From positions 1,984,001 to 2,048,000 of the forward strand of contig JAZGUH010000103.1 of the NCBI GenBank assembly GCA_037893225.1: a DNA stretch of 64,000 bases, read 5' to 3'. This document shows positions 36,701 through 47,667 of this stretch, in pieces (position 1 is the stretch's first letter; each line of letters begins with the position of its first letter). The stretch comes from Hippasteria phrygiana (lineage: Eukaryota; Echinodermata; Asteroidea; Valvatida; Goniasteridae). The notes under the pieces were generated by a model. That model saw only the letters and a list, made by a program, of their open reading frames with translations, did not search any database and was not told the DNA's origin. Made by a program: the position numbers and the translations under genes.

Positions 36701-37731
36701 ACTGCTTAACGTTTGCCACATTTTCAGATGAACGCCCCTCCTTTCCCTGTTCATAATTGAATGGGATATTGACAAAATCCAGTAATTTTCACACGTATGG
36801 GTAGCTTAGATCTAGCGCAACAATTTGAGACCATCGCCAGCTTCACAGCGTTAGAACTCTTCGAGAAAATTCAAACCTCGCAACTAATTTTTCCCATGAA
36901 CTCTGTGTGCGTTCTCCCGTTTACTGCATTGTGACTGCTTAACGTTTGCCAAATTTTCAGATGAACGCCCCTACTTTCCCTGTTCATAATTGAATGGTAT
37001 ATTGACCAAATCCAGTCATTTTTACACTGATGGGTAGCTTAGATTTAGCGCAACAATTTCAGACCATCACCAGCTTCACAGCGTTAGAACTCTTCGAGAA
37101 AATTCAAACCTCGCAACTAATTTCTTTCTGTGAACTCTGTGTGCGTTCTCCCGTTTACTGCATTGTGGCTGCTTAACGTTTGCCACATTTTCAGATGAAC
37201 GCCCCTCCTTTCCCTGTTCATAATTGAATGGGATATTGACCAAATCCAGTAATTTTCACACGTATGGGTAGCTTAGATCTAGCGCAACAATTTGAGACCA
37301 TCGCCAGCTTCACAGCGTTAGAACTCTTCGAGAAAATTCAAACCTCGCAACAAATTTCTTTCTGTTAACTCTGTGTGCGTTCTCCCGTTTAATGCATTGT
37401 GGCTGCTTCACGTTTGCCAAATTTTCAGATGAACGCCCCTCCTTTCCCTGTTCATAATTGAATGGGATATTGACCAAATCCAGCATTTTTCACACGTATG
37501 GGTAGCTTAGATCTAGCGCAACCATTTGAGACCATCGCCAGCTTCACAGCGTTAGAACTCTTCGAGAAAATTCAAACCTCGCAACTAATTTTTCCCATGA
37601 ACTCTGTGTGCGTTCTCCCGTTTACTGCATTGTGACTGCTTAACGTTTGCCAAATTTTCAGATGAACGCCCCTCCTTTCCCTGTTCATAATTGAATGGTA
37701 TATTGACCAAATCCAGTCATTTTTACACTGA
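30717..37731 (+). repeat. 12-mer HOR (2806 bp), about 2.5 copies, no B or E
   Basis: A half unit (30717-32119) precedes full units 32120-34925 and 34926-37731. Order in the full unit is A-D-F-C-A-D-A-D-F*-C-A-D'. Marks at 2806 bp: gacaaaatcc (31161, 33967, 36773), ttaacacacatggg (32120, 34926) and ctccggttt. Subtypes B and E are absent. The last unit's final D' has been replaced by a D'/F hybrid. The third copy has private cagctttag and aaaattcgc changes near 36381-36411. Confidence 0.9.
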
Positions 37732-38899
37732 TGGGTAGCTTAGATTTAGCGCAACAATTTCAGACCATCACCAGCTTCACAGCGTTAGAACTCTTCGAGA
37801 AAATTCAAACCTCGCAACTAATTTCTTTCTGTGAACTCTGTGTGCGTTCTCCCGTTTACTGCATTGTGGCTGCTTAACGTTTGCCACATTTTCAGATGAA
37901 CGCCCCTCCTTTCCCTGTTCATAATTGAATGGGATATTGACCAAATCCAGTAATTTTCACACGTATGGGTAGCTTAGATCTAGCGCAACAATTTGAGACC
38001 ATCGCCAGCTTCACAGCGTTAGAACTCTTCGAGAAAATTCAAACCTCGCAACAAATTTCTTTCTGTTAACTCTGTGTGCGTTCTCCCGTTTAATGCATTG
38101 TGGCTGCTTCACGTTTGCCAAATTTTCAGATGAACGCCCCTCCTTTCCCTGTTCATAATTGAATGGGATATTGACCAAATCCAGCATTTTTCACACGTAT
38201 GGGTAGCTTAGATCTAGCGCAACCATTTGAGACCATCGCCAGCTTCACAGCGTTAGAACTCTTCGAGAAAATTCAAACCTCGCAACTAATTTTTCCCATG
38301 AACTCTGTGTGCGTTCTCCCGTTTACTGCATTGTGACTGCTTAACGTTTGCCAAATTTTCAGATGAACGCCCCTCCTTTCCCTGTTCATAATTGAATGGT
38401 ATATTGACCAAATCCAGTCATTTTTACACTGATGGGTAGCTTAGATTTAGCGCAACAATTTCAGACCATCACCAGCTTCACAGCGTTAGAACTCTTCGAG
38501 AAAATTCAAACCTCGCAACTAATTTCTTTCTGTGAACTCTGTGTGCGTTCTCCCGTTTACTGCATTGTGGCTGCTTAACGTTTGCCACATTTTCAGATGA
38601 ACGCCCCTCCTTTCCCTGTTCATAATTGAATGGGATATTGACCAAATCCAGTAATTTTCACACGTATGGGTAGCTTAGATCTAGCGCAACAATTTGAGAC
38701 CATCGCCAGCTTCACAGCGTTAGAACTCTTCGAGAAAATTCAAACCTCGCAACAAATTTCTTTCTGTTAACTCTGTGTGCGTTCTCCCGTTTAATGCATT
38801 GTGGCTGCTTCACGTTTGCCAAATTTTCAGATGAACGCCCCTCCTCTCCCTGTTCATAATTGAATGGGATATTGACCAAATCCAGCATTTTTCACACGT
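37498..38899 (+). repeat. 3-mer pair (701 bp) with D'/F hybrid
   Basis: The hybrid monomer at 37498-37730 has a D' head (agcattttt, caaccatttgag) joined to an F tail (caactaatttttcccatg). It, the next C and the next A are repeated at 38199-38899. The hybrid skips the normal E or A that follows D' elsewhere, so it marks an out-of-register join between D' and F. Confidence 0.87.
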
Positions 38900-41705
38900 A
38901 TGGGTAGCTTAGATCTAGCGCAACAATTTGAGACCATCGCCAGCTTCACAGCGTTAGAACTCTTCGAGAAAATTCAAACCTCGCAACTAATTTCTTTCTT
39001 TGAACTCTGTGTGCGTTCTTCCGTTTACTGCATTGTGACTGCTTAACGTTTGCCACATTTTCAGATGAACGCCACTCCTTTCCCTGTTCATAATTGAATG
39101 GGATATTGACCAAATCCAGTAATTTTCACACGTATGGGTAGATTAGATCTAGCGCAACAATTTGAGACCATCGCCAGCTTCACAGCGTTAGAACTCTTCG
39201 AGAAAATTCAAACCTCGCAACTAATTTTTCCCATGAACTCTGTGTGCGTTCTCCCGTTTACTGCATTGTGACTGCTTAACGTTTGCCAAATTTTCAGATG
39301 AACGCCCCTCCTTTCCCTGTTCATAATTGAATGGTATATTGACCAAATCCAGTCATTTTTACACTGATGGGTAGCTTAGATTTAGCGCAACAATTTCAGA
39401 CCATCACCAGCTTCACAGCGTTAGAACTCTTCGAGAAAATTCAAACCTCGCAACTAATTTCTTTCTGTGAACTCTGTGTGCGTTCTCCCGTTTACTGCAT
39501 TGTGGCTGCTTAACGTTTGCCACATTTTCAGATGAACGCCCCTCCTTTCCCTGTTCACAATTGAATGGGATATTGACCAAATCCAGTAATTTTCACACGT
39601 ATGGGTAGCTTAGATCTAGCGCAACAATTTGAGACCATCGCCAGCTTCACAGCGTTAGAACTCTTCGAGAAAATTCAAACCTCGCAACAAATTTCTTTCT
39701 GTTAACTCTGTGTGCGTTCTCCCGTTTAATGCATTGTGGCTGCTTCACGTTTGCCAAATTTTCAGATGAACGCCCCTCCTTTCCCTGTTCATAATTGAAT
39801 GGGATATTGACCAAATCCAGCATTTTTCACACGTATGGTTAGCTTAGATCTAGCGCAACCATTTGAGACCATCGCCAGCTTCACAGCGTTAGAACTCTTC
39901 GAGAAAATTCAAACCTCGCAACTAATTTCTTTCTTTGAACTCTGTGTGCGTTCTTCCGTTTACTGCATTGTGACTGCTTAACGTTTGCCACATTTTCAGA
40001 TGAACGCCCCTCCTTTCCCTGTTCATAATTGAATGGGATATTGACCAAATCCAGTAATTTTCACACGTATGGGTAGCTTAGATCTAGCGCAACAATTTGA
40101 GACCATCGCCAGCTTCATAGCGTGAGAACTCTTCGAGAAAATTCAAACCTCGCAAAAATGTATTTCCTGTGAACTCTGTGTGCGTTCTTCCGTTTACTGC
40201 ATTGTGACTGCTTAACGTTTGCCACATTTTCAAATGAACGCCCCTCCTTTCCCTGTTCATAATTGAATGGGATATTGACCAAATCCAGTAATTTTCACAC
40301 GTATGGGTAGCTTAGATCTAGCGCAACAATTTGAGACCATCGCCAGCTTCATAGGGTGAGAACTCTTCGAGAAAATTCAAACCTCGCAACTAATTTTTCC
40401 CATGAACTCTGTGTGCGTTCTCCCGTTTACTGCCTTGTGACTGCTTAACGTTTGCCAAATTTTCAGATGAACGCCGCTCCTTTCCCTGTTCATAATTGAA
40501 TGGTATATTGACCAAATCCAGTCATTTTTACACTGATGGGTAGCTTAGATTTAGCGCAACAATTTCAGACCATCACCAGCTTCACAGCGTTAGAACTCTT
40601 CGAGAAAATTCAAACCTCGCAACTAATTTCTTTCTGTGAACTCTGTGTGCGTTCTCCCGTTTACTGCATTGTGGCTGCTTCACGTTTGCCAAATTTTCAG
40701 ATGAACGCCCCTCCTTTCCCTGTTCATAATTGAATGGGATATTGACCAAATCCAGCATTTTTCACACGTATGGGTAGCTTAGATCTAGCGCAACAATTTG
40801 AGACCATCGCCAGCTTCACAGCGTTAGAACTCTTCGAGAAAATTCAAACCTCGCAACAAATTTATTTCTGTTAACTCTGTGTGCGTTCTCCCGTTTAATG
40901 CATTGTGGCTGCTTCACGTTTGCCAAATTTTCAGATGAACGCCCCTCCTTTCCCTGTTCATAATTGAATGGGATATTGACCAAATCCAGTAATTTTCACA
41001 CGTATGGGTAGCTTAGATCTAGCGCAACAATTTGAGACCATCGCCAGCTTCACAGCGTTAGAACTCTTCGAGAAAATTCAAACCTCGCAACAAATTTCTT
41101 TCTGTTAACTCTGTGTGCGTTCTCCTGTTTAATGCATTGTGGCTGCTGAACGTTTGCCAAATTTTCAGATGAACGCCCCTCCTTTCCCTGTTCATAATTG
41201 AATGGGATATTGACCAAATCCAGCATTTTTCACACGTATGGGTAGCTTAGATCTAGCGCAACAATTTGAGACCATCTCCAGCTTCACAGCGTTAGAACTC
41301 TTCGAGAAAATTCAAACCTCGCAACTAATTTCTTTCTTTGAACTCTGTGTGCGTTCTTCCGTTTACTGCATTGTGACTGCTTAAGGTTTGCCACATTTTC
41401 AGATGAACGCCCCTCCTTTCCCGGTTCAAAATTGAATGGGATATTGACCAAATCCAGTAATTTTCACACGTATGGGTAGCTTAGATCTAGCGCAACAATT
41501 TGAGACCATCGCCAGCTTCACAGCGTTAGAACTCTTCGAGAAAATTCAAACCTCGCAACAAATTTCTTTCTGTTAACTCTGTGTGCGTTCTCCCGTTTAA
41601 TGCATTGTGGCTGCTTAACGTTTGCCAAATTTTCAGATGAACGCCCCTCCTTTCCCTGTTCATAATTGAATGGTATATTGACCAAATCCAGTCATTGTTA
41701 CACGT
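38900..41705 (+). repeat. Transition block, E and B reappear
   Basis: D-like, F, C, A and D' monomers (private gattagatct near 39141 and atggttagc near 39836) are followed by E (40065), B (about 40300) and C (40536), the first E and B since 29.5 kb. Then come a D/A hybrid (40770; private tttatttctg), an A with gctgctgaacg, a D with catctccagc, cttaaggtttgcc and cccggttcaaaattg, and another A. No gene seen. Confidence 0.8.
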
Positions 41706-43570
41706 ATGGGTAGCTTAGATTTAGCGCAACAATTTCAGACCATCGCCAGCTTCACAGCGTTAGAACTCTTCGAGAAAAATCAAACCTCGCATCAAATTTC
41801 TTCCTGTGAACTCTGTGTGCGTTCTTCCGTTTACTGCATTGTGACTGCTTAACGTTTGCCACATTTCCAGATGAACGCCCCTCCTTTCCCTGTTCATAAT
41901 TGAATGGGATATTGACCAAATCCAGTAAGTTTCACACGTATGGGTAGCTTAGATCTAGCGCAACAATTTGAGACCATCGCCAGCTTCATAGCGTGAGAAC
42001 TCTTCGAGAAAATTCAAACCTCGCAACAAATTTTCCCCATGAACTCTGTGTGCGTTCTCCCGTTTACTGCATTGTGACTGCTTAACGTTTGCCAAATTTT
42101 CAGATGAACGCCCTTCCTTTCCCTGTTCATAATTGAATGGTATATTGACCAAATCCAGTCATTTTTACACTGATGGGTAGCTTAGATTTAGCGCAACAAT
42201 TTCAGACCATCACCAGCTTCACAGCGTTAGAACTCTTCGAGAAAATTCAAACCTCGCAACTAATTTCTTTCTGTGAACTCTGTGTGCGTTCTCCCGTTTA
42301 CTGCATTGTGGCTGCTTAACGTTTGCCAAATTTTCAGATGAACGCCCCTCCTTTCCCTGTTCATAATTGAATGGGATATTGACCAAATCCAGTAATTTTC
42401 ACACGTATGGGTAGCTTAGATCTAGCGCAACAATTTGAGACCATCGCCAGCTTCACAGCGTTAGAACTCTTCGAGAAAATTCAAACCTCGCAACAAATTT
42501 CTTTCTGTTAACTCTGTGTGCGTTCTCCCGTTTAATGCATTGTGGCTGCTTAACGTTTGCCAAATTTTCAGATGAACGCCCCTCCTTTCCCTGTTCATAA
42601 TTGAATGGGATATTGACCAAATCCAGCAATTTCCACACGTATGGGTAGCTTAGATCTAGCGCAACAATTTGAGACCATCGCCAGCTTCACAGCGTTAGAA
42701 CTCTTCGAGAAAATTCAAACCTCGCAACTAATTTCGTTCTGTGAACTCTGTGTGCGTTCTCCCGTTTACTGCATTGTAACTGCTTAACGTTTGCCACATT
42801 TTCAGATGAACGCCCCTCCTTTCCCTGTTCATAATTGAATGGTATATTGACCAAATCAAGTAATTGTTACCCGTATGGGTAGCTTAGATATAGCACAACA
42901 ATTTCAGACCATCGCCAGCTTCACAGCGTTAGAACTCTTTAAGAAAAATCAAACATCGCATCAAATTTCTTCCTGTGAACTCTGTGTGCGTTCTTCCGTT
43001 TACTGCATTGTGACTGCTTAACGTTTGCCACATTTCCAGATGAACGCCCCTCCTTTCCCTGTTCATAATTGAATGGGATATTGACCAAATCCAGTAATTT
43101 TCACACGTATGGGTAGCTTAGATCTAGCGCAACAATTTGAGACCATCGTCAGCTTCATAGCGTGAGAACTCTTCGAGAAAATTCAAACCTCGCAACAAAT
43201 TTTCCCCATGAACTCTGTGTGCGTTCTCCCGTTTACTGCATTGTGACTGCTTAACGTTTGCCAAATTTTCAGATGAACGCCCCTCCTTTCCCTGTTCATA
43301 ATTGAATGGTATATTGACCAAATCCAGTCATTTTTACACTGATGGGTAGCTTAGATTTAGCGCAACAATTTCAGACCATCACCAGCTTCACAGCGTTAGA
43401 ACTCTTCGAGAAAATTCAAACCTCGCAATTAATTTCTTTCTGTGAACTCTGTATGCGTTCTCCCGTTTACTGCATTGTGGCTGCTTCACGTTTGCCAAAT
43501 TTTCAGATGAACGCCCCTCCTTTCCCTGCTCATAATTGAATGGGATATTGACCAAATCCAGTAATTTTCA
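41617..43570 (+). repeat. Segment copied at 53.9-55.9 kb
   Basis: This stretch of about 1.95 kb (G-B2-C-A-variant-G-B2-C) matches about 53912-55865, a shift of 12295 bp. Very rare marks are shared: gttacccgtatggg, agatatagcacaac, ctctttaagaaaaatc, aatttcgttctg, attgtaactg and ctctgtatgcg. The differences I noticed are T at 43098 (G in the copy) and T at 43149 (C in the copy). B2 is B-like with catagcgtgag and aaattttccccatg. Confidence 0.85.
41706..41939 (+). repeat. Monomer subtype G (divergent, attgtta head)
   Basis: Representative of the most divergent subtype: preceded by cagtcattgttacacgt, with cgagaaaaatcaaacc, gcatcaaatttcttcctg and cacatttccagatg. Other copies start near 42875, 50026, 54001, 55170, 57975, 60547, 61716 and 62885; I saw none before 41.7 kb. 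Monomers at 1026 and 3831 share the attgttacacg head but have a B-like tail, so they are only partly related. G marks the later-amplified 3' part of the window. Confidence 0.85.
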
Positions 43571-43574
43571 CACG

Positions 43575-43808
43575 TATGGGTAGCTTAGATCTAGCGCAAC
43601 AATTTGAGACCATCTCCAGCTTCACAGCGTTAGAACTCTTCGAGAAAATTCAAACCTCGCAACTAATTTCTTTCTTTGAACTCTGTGTGCGTTCTTCGTT
43701 TACTGCATTGTGACTGCTTAAGGTTTGCCACATTTTCAGATGAACGCCCCTCCTTTCCCGGTTCAAAATTGAATGGGATATTGACCAAATCCAGTAATTT
43801 TCACACGT
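43575..43808 (+). repeat. D monomer with one-base deletion
   Basis: This D copy reads gttcttcgtttactgc where others have gttcttccgtttactgc, one C fewer, and carries the rare catctccagc, cttaaggtttgcc and cccggttcaaaattg set. It is a second example of that rare lineage placed before the 43809 monomer. Confidence 0.75.
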
Positions 43809-45377
43809 ATGGGTAGCTTAGATCTAGCGCAACAATTTGAGACCATCACCAGCTTCACAGCGTTAGAACTCTTCGAGAAAATTCAAACCTCGCAACTAAT
43901 TTCTTTCTGTGAACACTGTGTGCGTTCTCCCGTTTACTGCATTGTGGCTGCTTCACGTTTGCCAAATTTTCAGATGAACGCCCCTCCTTTCCCTGTTCAT
44001 AATTGAATGGGATATTGACCAAATCCAGCATTTTTCACACGTATGGGTAGCTTAGATCTAGCGCAACAATTTGAGACCATCGCCAGCTTCACAGCGTTAG
44101 AACTCTTCGAGAAAATTCAAACCTCGCAACAAATTTCTTTCTGTTAACTCTGTGTGCGTTCTCCCGTTTAATGCATTGTGGCTGCTTCACGTTTGCCAAA
44201 TTTTCAGATGAACGCCCCTCCTTTCCCTGTTCATAATTGAATGGGATATTGACCAAATCCAGTAATTTTCACACGTATGGGTAGCTTAGATCTAGCGCAA
44301 CAATTTGAGACCATCGCCAGCTTCACAGCGTTAGAACTCTTCGAGAAAATTCAAACCTCGCAACACATTTCTTTCTGTTAACTCTGTGTGCGTTCTCCTG
44401 TTTAATGCATTGTGGCTGCTGAACGTTTGCCAAATTTTCAGATGAACGCCCCTCCTTTCCCTGTTCATAATTGAATGGGATATTGACCAAATCCAGCATT
44501 TTTCACACGTATGGGTAGCTTAGATCTAGCGCAACAATTTGAGACCATCTCCAGCTTCACAGCGTTAGAACTCTTCGAGAAAATTCAAACCTCGCAACTA
44601 ATTTCTTTCTTTGAACTCTGTGTGCGTTCTTCCGTTTACTGCATTGTGACTGCTTAAGTTTTGCCACATTTTCAGATGAACGCCCCTCCTTTCCCGGTTC
44701 AAAATTGAATGGGATATTGACCAAATCCAGTAATTTTCACACGTATGGGTAGCTTAGATCTAGCGCAACAATTTGAGACCATCGCCAGCTTCACAGCGTT
44801 AGAACTCTTCGAGAAAATTCAAACCTCGCAACAAATTTCTTTCTGTTAACTCTGTGTGCGTTCTCCCGTTTAATGCATTGTGGCTGCTTAACGTTTGCCA
44901 AATTTTCAGATGAACGCCCCTCCTTTCCCTGTTCATAATTGAATGGGATATTGACCAAATCCAGTAATTTTCACACGTATGGGTAGCTTAGATCTAGCGC
45001 AACAATTTCAGACCATCGCCAGCTTCATAGCGTGAGAACTCGTCGAGAAAATTCAAACCTCGCAACAATTTTTTTCCTGTGAACTCTGTGTGCGTTCTTC
45101 CGTTTACTGCATTGTGACTGCTTAACGTTTGCCACATTTTCAGATGAACGCCCCTCCTTTCCCTGTTCATAATTGAATGGGATATTGACCAAATCCAGTA
45201 ATTTTCACACGTATGGGTAGCTTAGATCTAGCGCAACAATTTGAGACCATCGCCAGCTTCATAGGGTGAGAACTCTTCGAGAAAATTCAAACCTCGCAAC
45301 AAATTTTTCCCATGAACTCTGTGTGCGTTCTCCCGTTTACTGCATTGTGACTGCTTAACGTTTGCCAAATTTTCAGA

Positions 45378-47667
45378 TGAACGCCCCTCCTTTCCCTGTT
45401 CATAATTGAATGGTATATTGACCAAATCCAGTCATTTTTACACTGATGGGTAGCTTAGATTTAGCGCAACAATTTCAGACCATCACCAGCTTCACAGCGT
45501 TAGAACTCTTCGAGAAAATTCAAACCTCGCAACTAATTTCTTTCTGTGAACTCTGTGTGCGTTCTCCCGTTTACTGCATTGTGGCTGCTTCACGTTTGCC
45601 AAATGTTCAGATGAACGCCCCTCCTTTCCCTGTTCATAATTGAATGGGATATTGACCAAATCCAGTAATTTTCACACGTATGGGTAGCTTAGATCTAGCG
45701 CAACAATTTGAGACCATCGCCAGCTTCACAGCGTTAGAACTCTTCGAGAAAATTCTAACCTCGCAACAAATTTCTTTCTGTTAACTCTGTGTGCGTTCTC
45801 CCGGTTAATGCATTGTGGCTGCTTAACGTTTGCCAAATTTTCAGATGAACGCCCCTCCTTTCCCTGTTCATAATTGAATGGGATATTGACCAAATCCAGC
45901 AATTTTCACAAGTATGCGTTAGAACTCTTCGAGAAAATTCAAACCTCGCAACTAATTTTTCCCATGAACTCTGTGTGCGTTCTCCCGTTTACTGCATTGT
46001 GACTGCTTAACGTTTGCCAAATTTTCAGATGAACGCCCCTCCTTTCCCTGTTCATAATTGAATGGTATATTGACCAAATCCAGTAATTTTCACACGTATG
46101 GGTAGCTTAGATCTAGCGCAACAATTTGAGACCATCGCCAGCTTCATAGCGTGAGAACTCTTCGAGAAAATTCAAACCTCGCAACAATTTTTTTCATGTG
46201 AACTCTGTGTGCGTTCTTCCGTTTACTGCATTGTGACTGCTTAACGTTTGCCACATTTTCAGATGAACGCCCCTCCTTTCCCTGTTTATAATTGAATGGT
46301 ATATTGACCAAATCCAGTCATTTTTACACTGATGGGTAGCTTAGATCTAGCGCAACAATTTCAGACCATCGCCAGCTTCATAGCGTGAGAACTCTTCGAG
46401 AAAATTCAAACCTCGCAACAATTTTTTTCCTGTGAACTCTGTGTGCGTTCTTCCGTTTACTGCATTGTGACTGCTTAACGTTTGCCACATTTTCAGATGA
46501 ACGCCCCTCCTTTCCCTGTTCATAATTGAATGGGATATTGACCAAATCCAGTAATTTTCACACGTATGGGTAGCTTAGATCTAGCGCAACAATTTGAGAC
46601 CATCGCCAGCTTCATAGCGTGAGAACTCTTCGAGAAAATTCAAACCTCGCAACTATGTTTTTCCTGTGAACTCTGTGTGCGTTCTTCCGTTTACTGCATT
46701 GTGACTGCTTAACGTTTGCCACATTTTCAAATGAACGCCCCTCCTTTCCCTGTTCATAATTGAATGGGATATTCACCAAATCCAGCAATTTTCACACGTA
46801 TGGGTAGCTTAGATCTAGCGCAACAATTTGAGACCATCGCCAGCTTCACAGAGTTAGAACTCTTCCAGAAAATTCAAACCTCGCAACAAATTTCTTCCTG
46901 TGAACTCTGTGTGCGTTCTTCCGTTTACTGTATTGTGACTGTTTAACGTTTGCCATATTTTCAGATGAACGCCCCTCCTTTCCCTGTTCATAATTGAATG
47001 GGATATTGACCAAATCCAGTAATTTGCACTTGTATGGGTTGCTTAGATCTAGCGCAACAATTTGAGACCATCGCCAGCTTCACAGCGTTAGAACTCTTCG
47101 AGAAAATTCAAACCTCGCAACTTATTTCTTCCTGTGAAAAGTGTGTGCGTTCTTCCGCTTACTGCATTGTGACTGCTTAACGTTTGCCACATTTTCAGAT
47201 GAACGCCCCTCCTTTCCCTGTTCATAATTGAATGGGATATTGACCAAATCCAGTAATTTTTACACGTATGGGTAGCTTAGTTATAGCGCAACAATTTCAG
47301 ACCATCGCCAGCTTCATAGCGTGAGAACTCTTCGAGAAAATTCAAACCTCGCAACATTTTTTTTCCTGTGAACTCTGTGTGCGTTCTTCCGTTTACTGCA
47401 TTGTGACTGCTTAATGTTTGCCACATTTTCAGATGAACCCCCCTCCTTTCCCTGTTCATAATTGAATGGGATATTGACCAAATCCAGTAATTTTCACACG
47501 TATGGGTAGCTTAGATCTAGCGCAACAATTTGAGACCATCGCCAGCTTCACAGCGTTAGAACTCTTCGAGAAAATTCAAACCTCGCAACCAATTTCTTTC
47601 TGTGAACTTTGTGTGCGTTCTCCCGTTTACTGCATTGTGGCTGCTTAACGTTTGCCAAATTTTCAGT
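45378..47667 (+). repeat. 2290-bp tandem duplication, copy 1
   Basis: A block of ten monomers, one of them truncated, is followed directly by its copy. Reading block by block, 45378-47718 and 47668-50008 show no difference over 2341 bp, including many private changes: aaatgttcag, aattctaacc, cccggttaatg, cctgtttata, aactatgttt, tcttccaga, ctgtttaacg, gccatatttt, tgcacttgtatgggttg, gaaaagtgtg, ttatagcgc and gatgaaccccc. Upstream divergence starts at 45377/47667 (A versus T). Confidence 0.92.
45914..46097 (+). repeat. Truncated monomer (184 bp), 49-bp deletion
   Basis: The sequence passes from cacaagtatg directly to cgttagaactc, losing the 49 bp that normally run from ggtagcttag to cttcacag. 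The join is at 45916/45917 with at most one base of microhomology. The tail is B/F type. The loss accounts exactly for the 2290-bp unit (2339 - 49). It removes the TAGATCTA palindrome and gagaccatcgcc. Confidence 0.92.

Larger units (their letters stand above)
40536..44744 (+). repeat. Imperfect 3273-bp recurrence
   Basis: The run C-D/A-A-D at 40536-41471 recurs at 43809-44744 with a 3273-bp shift. Shared rare marks are ctcctgtttaatgc, gctgctgaacg, catctccagc and cccggttcaaaattg. Differences include gaacactgtg and gagaccatcacc (43809 monomer), caacacatttc near 44363 and cttaagttttgcc near 44655, so this pair is older or more often converted than the other 14-mer pairs. Confidence 0.8.
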
